Source of the DNA: Trema orientale
Taxonomy: Eukaryota > Streptophyta > Magnoliopsida > Rosales > Cannabaceae
NCBI GenBank assembly: GCA_002914845.1
Contig: JXTC01000006.1
Span: forward strand, 1,007,731-1,071,730
Reading direction: 5' to 3'
Length of the DNA: 64,000 nt
Position 1 is the stretch's first letter. Each line of letters starts with the position of its first letter. The notes under the pieces are model-generated. The model saw only the letters and a program-made list of their open reading frames with translations, was not told the DNA's origin and did not search any database. The position numbers were made by a program, and so were the translations under genes. Positions 59,701 through 64,000 of the stretch are shown piece by piece.

Positions 59701-62700
59701 CAAGTTGAAGGTCCCCAAGTTCCACAGAAGCAGTATTTGCAACTCCATCCAACAAATCAGCTTACAAAAGGAAAGAAAAAATGATCATTTTAGACGAGCA
59801 GGAATCAGTATTTATATAATAATTCTATCATACTCATAACTCAAACAATTGTCAAAAAAAAAAAAAAAAAAAAGACGCAGATAACAAAAATAACATGGAT
59901 ACTTCCAAAGGGAAAAACATACCAATTCTTTCCCATGCATCAGAAAATTGAGAAGAGCTCTTGCTCCCAGACGAAAACAACTGATCCAAATTTAAGTCAA
60001 CAGATGGTTAATAAATATATTTGGAACGATTAAAAGTTCCCATTGGATTTCAGAATAGCAAATGACTGCATAAGGTTTCCATTAAAATAGGAATAGACCT
60101 CTGTAGGCTTAAAGTCAGTGAAAAGTACGTTCACACCCAACAAATCACATTTAACTTATATTTTACCATACAATTATCAAACACGAGGACCTAACAGGAC
60201 AAGGACTGAATAGATTTCCAAACTTTAACCAGTAAACCGTACTAAAATTAGACTTCAAAACATAAATAATCTACTTAAATAATAAAACTCGTTCTTAAAA
60301 ATGTGTATAGGACAAATTATACGTACGTACTGTGTATCACTAATAAAATTCATTCTGGAAGAAGTTTACAGGACAAATTCTACATATGTACTGTGTATCA
60401 CTCAAGGATTCCATCAAATTACATGCATTATAATAATGGTTATTCTGCCATTTTATCTTAACAATATTATACACAAGCATGCAATTTATGTTAGGAAAAA
60501 AAAAAAGAAAAAGCAGCCTGTACGCCGAATGATTTCCCTTCATTTATTTATTTTTTATTTTTTCCCTTTCTTCCCTCATTTAAGAAAACCTTTCCCTGAC
60601 CCCACCTCCTCGTTTAACCAAAGTGCTAAGCATTGAGAACCACACGTTTTTTGAACAGCTTTAGAAGTGTTAGATGTTTCTAAAAGCTGAAGTTGCACAG
60701 TTATTGGCCTTTGACATCAACAACCTTTTTTCTATGTTTTGCCATTACCATTGCGAGTAATTTGCTAATCTTTTCTTGTATATTATGTTATTTGATTTTA
60801 TGAATTCATCTAAAGTCTATAAGAAAAATAGGCCCAGACGTCCACATCCGAAGAGCTATATAGAATCTTCTAGGTTTCTAGCCTGACAACTAGTGTAGAG
60901 CCTCACAATTCAGTTCTTCATTAATATTCGAAGTTATACTACATGTAGCTGTTACTCTACCCCACTCAACTAAGCCAGCACTGATCACCCCAAAGAAGTA
61001 AGCATTTTAAATGAATAGCGCAGATACCAGTTAAATTTGACATACTTGATCCAGTAGATGACATCTTGACACATAGGATTGCTAATTTTACATTCAGCAA
61101 AAATATATGTATATACTTATTATTATTAAAGAACTTTGGATGGAAGAGGAGGAACATGAGAGAAGGGGGAAAAAAAAAGTGAACTCTGATTACACTAGTA
61201 GTGTAAATTGCTGCCTATTCTAGAAAGTGACTATACCTGAATTAGCCGGGGCTTGGTATCCTCAAACCTGGACTGAAAGTTCTCGGAAGTTATGACATTA
61301 AGACCATGATCTCCAGTATCTAAAAAGACAGCAGTACATGTGCATCAGCTTAGAAGAATTCTAATCCTTTAATAGATTTCGTATAGCAATTAATTATGGA
61401 TCCTTAGGATTCATGTGTATTCTTTTTTACCCAAATAAAAGCAATGTAAGAGAAAACAAAATTTCGTAAATGATGGAGATCTTAACCAACCTGGAAGTAC
61501 AGAATCTAACAACGGAAGCTCTAAGCTTGAAAATTTACGACCCACAAACTGTTCCTTGGCCTTCTCAAGAACATCCTACAGAGTACAGAAAAGAAATCCA
61601 GAAATTTACAAATCATTAAAGGACCAGGTAAAGATTAGAGGAGAAGATAAAGAATGTTTCTTCCAAGTAAAGTATATTTATTCATTAGCTGGAGATTAAC
61701 AACTCACTATTTGCTCTTCGATACCAAATATATCATAGTTTTTCTTCCATGATGGGTTCGTCAGCAACTCATAAGCATATCGAACCTGCAAAATCATATA
61801 GTCAATCTCCGAGTTAGAGAAACAGCATCAGAAAAAGTATAAATTAAGACAACAATGGATGCAAAATTGAAACTAGAGATGATTCGAAAACAGTCATATC
61901 TATTCAATTTTTTATACGGTAAACACAAGATGGTCTATATAATTCAAACATCTGTGGTCAACACATACGAGAGCTGAAAAGAATAGAGAACCCCTAAATA
62001 CCCAGAATTCGAATCTAATCCGACCCCCATTCTTAACATGTTTTTAGAGTTTTCACATTAATAAACTTCTTTATAACAGATAATTCCAGAACCCGAATCA
62101 AGAAAATTTCGTACCTTAATAAATTCATGAGTAACAAGAACTTCTGCATCCGAATTCCTGAAACACAGAAAATTTTCTGATTATATAACATCACTAAATT
62201 ACATGGTTCCTAAACAGTCAAAACAAATAACACTAGAATTCTCATAAACCACCTTCCTACTACTGTAACTGACCCAAAATCCACATTGATTCTTAAACTA
62301 TAAAAATGTGTATACATTTTCTATTTTACTGATAAAATAAACAAAATTCACTCAAAAGGACCCCAAAAATACAGAAAAATAAAGATGTATTAAAACTATT
62401 TAATTTAGAAGGAAAAAGAAAATCAAACCAAACAATAATCAAGGTAATGGAAATTGCAGATAATTACCACTTGGATGAAAGTTTCTCGTAAGCTTCGTTC
62501 ACTTCTTCCATTGAACTGGACTTTTTGATTTGCAGAACTACAAAAACACCATCCAAAAATGCTTCATATATATACACATACATACATATATATTAAACAT
62601 ATACGCAGAGAGAGATTACCGTCATAATGAGAGGGAGGAAAGGATTTGGGAATGAGAACGACTTGGTAGAACAAAGCTCCAAAGAAGAGAACCAGAGGAA

Positions 62701-62749
62701 GCGTGTAGGCTTTGATCGTCGACACCACCGCGGAAGAACCCTTGGCCAT
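52585..62749 (-). CDS. J-like/thioredoxin-like membrane protein (691 aa, 20 exons)
   Basis: Exons (low-high): 62620-62749, 62468-62537, 62115-62157, 61708-61785, 61491-61575, 61237-61319, 59923-59980, 59650-59760, 58865-58922, 58638-58734, 58358-58393, 57617-57753, 57423-57493, 57276-57329, 55226-55368, 54896-55027, 54177-54410, 53566-53625, 52988-53254, 52585-52713. All join in frame. A signal-anchor helix (14-33) precedes a DnaJ-type fold (41-105; HYDVLQIKK, VRYAYELLTNPSWKKNYDIFG). The HPD tripeptide is replaced by WNSDAE. Two thioredoxin-like regions (about 145-260 and 282-353) lack CXXC but keep cis-Pro phrases (GLPALVAF, SAPAIVIL). A second helix spans 609-626; the tail is Pro/Gln-rich and ends SDSDSE. 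The layout recalls animal DNAJC16. ER membrane location and a chaperone-linked role are inferred. Confidence 0.93.
53736..53777. repeat. (TTA)n microsatellite
   Basis: About 14 TTA units in intron 17 of the J-like protein gene. Confidence 0.95.
55580..56795 (-). mobile_element. LINE (L1-type) 3' fragment in intron 14 of the J-like protein gene
   Basis: On the minus strand, frames in order read WVNGLWWFPLEQNSLWCEVI and KSKYGS (56740-56660), then RIRVWFWEDNWRGISPFK (about 56550). These match the conserved end of plant LINE ORF2, of the kind LGKWLWRFPLE...LWHKVI...KYG and IRFWEDNW. A zf-RVT-like piece with EKVNSLDGLQ follows near 56120, and the tail carries CTAAGTGGAGGACCCCTAG and AATAAAGATTCTTAG. 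Frames are shifted and interrupted, so it is a 5'-truncated dead copy. It accounts for most of this 1.9 kb intron. Confidence 0.75.
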
Positions 62750-63200
62750 GGTGGCGATCCAACTGAGTCAACTCGACTCGACTCGACTAGAGAGTGAGTT
62801 AACGAATCTTTTCAATTTCGATTAGAAAAAAATAAAATAAAATAAAAGATTAGAGATTAAAGATACAGACGAGTCTAATCGCGGAACGTACAAGGATCCG
62901 AACACAAAGCGCGGTCTTCAATGGTAATTTTAATATTATCGATTTTGGGTTCTGATTAGGAGCGGTGAGGTGTAGAGCAAGTGATGCGTAGGAGGGTTTT
63001 AATTGGAGGATTTGTTGAGAGGTAAAGGAAGGATGTGACATAAGTGGCTATATTGATGAGTTCGTAGGGAACTAAGCATAGCTGATTATAACTTCTGTGA
63101 GGAATTAGCCAACTGGAAGGAGATAATTGGGGAAGAGACGTAAATCCCATTACGCCTAAGGAAGGCATTATCTTGGAAAGCAAAGGGAATAAATTATAAT
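62750..63200 (-). promoter_or_regulatory. 5'UTR and promoter of the J-like protein gene
   Basis: A pentamer array ACTCG x3-4 lies at 62771-62790, about 25 bases upstream of the start codon and so in the leader. An A-rich AAAATAAAATAAAATAAA tract follows at 62827-62846. Frames on the minus strand further upstream (62850-63183) are low-complexity and not supported as protein. Confidence 0.45.
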
Positions 63201-63324
63201 ATCGTTTTTAAGAGAAAAAAAATGTTTGCATGAGCTATAGCCCCTTATTGGAAACAGGCTCATTTCTAACGTTGAGGTCTTTGTTTTTTTGGTATCTACA
63301 GAATAATATTTTTATATTTTAAAT
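63201..63324. other. AT-rich intergenic DNA
   Basis: Short low-complexity stretch between the promoter and the tandem repeat; nothing recognised. Confidence 0.4.
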
Positions 63325-63672
63325 TTCTACAAATTTATATATTTTATGTACAAATTGAGTGATTTATACTCAGCTATTTTAAGTTATTTTCAATAAATTT
63401 TTGTGTTAGTCAACAGAAATAACATATCATCAAGTCGATTTCGTGTTTAATGAGAAATTTGTTGGTTAATTTATATACAGAAATACAAGTTTTCAAATTT
63501 CTTCAAATTTGTACATTCTGTATACAAACTGAGTGATTTATGCTGACTGTTTTAAGTTATTTTCAATAGATTTTTATGTTGGTCAGTATAAATAACATAT
63601 CTTCAAGTCAAATTTTCGTGTTGAATGAGAAAGTTATTAGTCAATTTATATGCAGAATGTACAAATTTGCAG
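63325..63672. repeat. tandem pair of 174-base palindrome-bounded units
   Basis: Two diverged direct copies with a 174-base offset share GAGTGATTTAT, TTTTAAGTTATTTTCAAT, AATAACATATC and TTCGTGTT.AATGAGAAA. The second unit is bounded by inverted repeats (CAAATTTGTACATTCTGTAT on the left, complementary to ATGCAGAATGTACAAATTTG on the right), and the first by weaker versions of the same. They look like adjacent MITE-like units or a satellite seed. Confidence 0.75.
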
Positions 63673-64000
63673 ATATTTAAAATCTGGATATATAATTTTT
63701 CACAAGCCAAAAAATAAGGCTAAATTTACCGAAAGACTATACTTTAAGGTATTTTTTGTTGATAACCTATTATATATAAAATTATAGCTTTCATTTAATA
63801 AAAAATTTGGAGTTCCAAAATTAACCCAATTTGATTCCGGTCAAAAAATTTTAACCATATCGGAAAAAAAAGTGAAATAGGTGCGGTTGAAGAAAATGGC
63901 CAACCATATTCGATAGTGGTCGAAAAATAGTCAAAATGGTTGTGATCAGAGATCGAAAAATTTTCAACCCACTCGAGCAAAGGTGAAGGTGTCAACTGGG
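63673..64000. other. intergenic DNA at the window edge
   Basis: AT-rich sequence; the minus-strand frame at 63795-63995 has no recognisable homologue. Nothing supported. Confidence 0.4.

Noticed and set aside
1-64000. CRISPR arrays, bacterial operons or plastid insertions
   Set aside because: No regularly spaced repeats with unique spacers, no Shine-Dalgarno-led gene runs and no plastid gene sequence were seen; all genes have spliceosomal introns.

Overview
The window is nuclear DNA from a flowering plant, most likely a eudicot. It is AT-rich, the genes carry many GT-AG introns, and every recognisable protein has close plant homologues (a chloroplast pentose-phosphate enzyme, a cell-wall xyloglucan fucosyltransferase, a plant ELM2/SANT protein). 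Transposon remnants fill the spaces between genes and several introns. Two assembly gaps are present (841-922 and 42683-43129). The species cannot be named from sequence alone.

Six protein-coding genes can be supported, five of them on the minus strand. (1) An ELM2/SANT nuclear protein at 5267-7207 has two coding exons, with a probable 5'UTR and promoter reaching to about 8.6 kb. (2) A small leucine-rich-repeat protein with an N-terminal MGCC lipidation motif lies at 18973-23904 (nine exons, 261 aa). (3) Chloroplast ribulose-phosphate 3-epimerase lies at 31722-35917 (nine exons, 283 aa), with a G-box and an I-box just upstream. (4) A GT37 xyloglucan fucosyltransferase lies at 43995-46448 on the plus strand (two exons, 572 aa). 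(5) A Par14/PIN4-type parvulin lies at 47405-49010 (four exons, 145 aa) and converges on gene 4. (6) A J-like and thioredoxin-like membrane protein lies at 52585-62749 (20 exons, 691 aa). For all six, the exons were joined by hand; every junction keeps frame and exon lengths agree with codon counts.

The remainder is largely mobile DNA. There is a short Helitron (42561-43255), a decayed CACTA element carrying TNP2 remnants (about 37.26-40.32 kb), several MITE-like inverted-repeat elements, a LINE 3' fragment in an intron of gene 6, and a tRNA-derived SINE in an intron of the epimerase gene. Two or three LTR-type fossils and several direct tandem duplications are also present. Four dispersed copies of an unnamed repeat with a palindromic GGTTACY core lie at about 3.9, 10.2, 15.7 and 17.3 kb. 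A roughly 4 kb repetitive block with inverted internal motifs lies at about 10.56-14.66 kb.

The genes do not form a pathway; they are ordinary independent plant genes. The least explained items are the GGTTACY repeat family, the 10.56-14.66 kb block, the long-armed inverted repeat inside the parvulin intron, and the J-like protein that lacks both HPD and CXXC.
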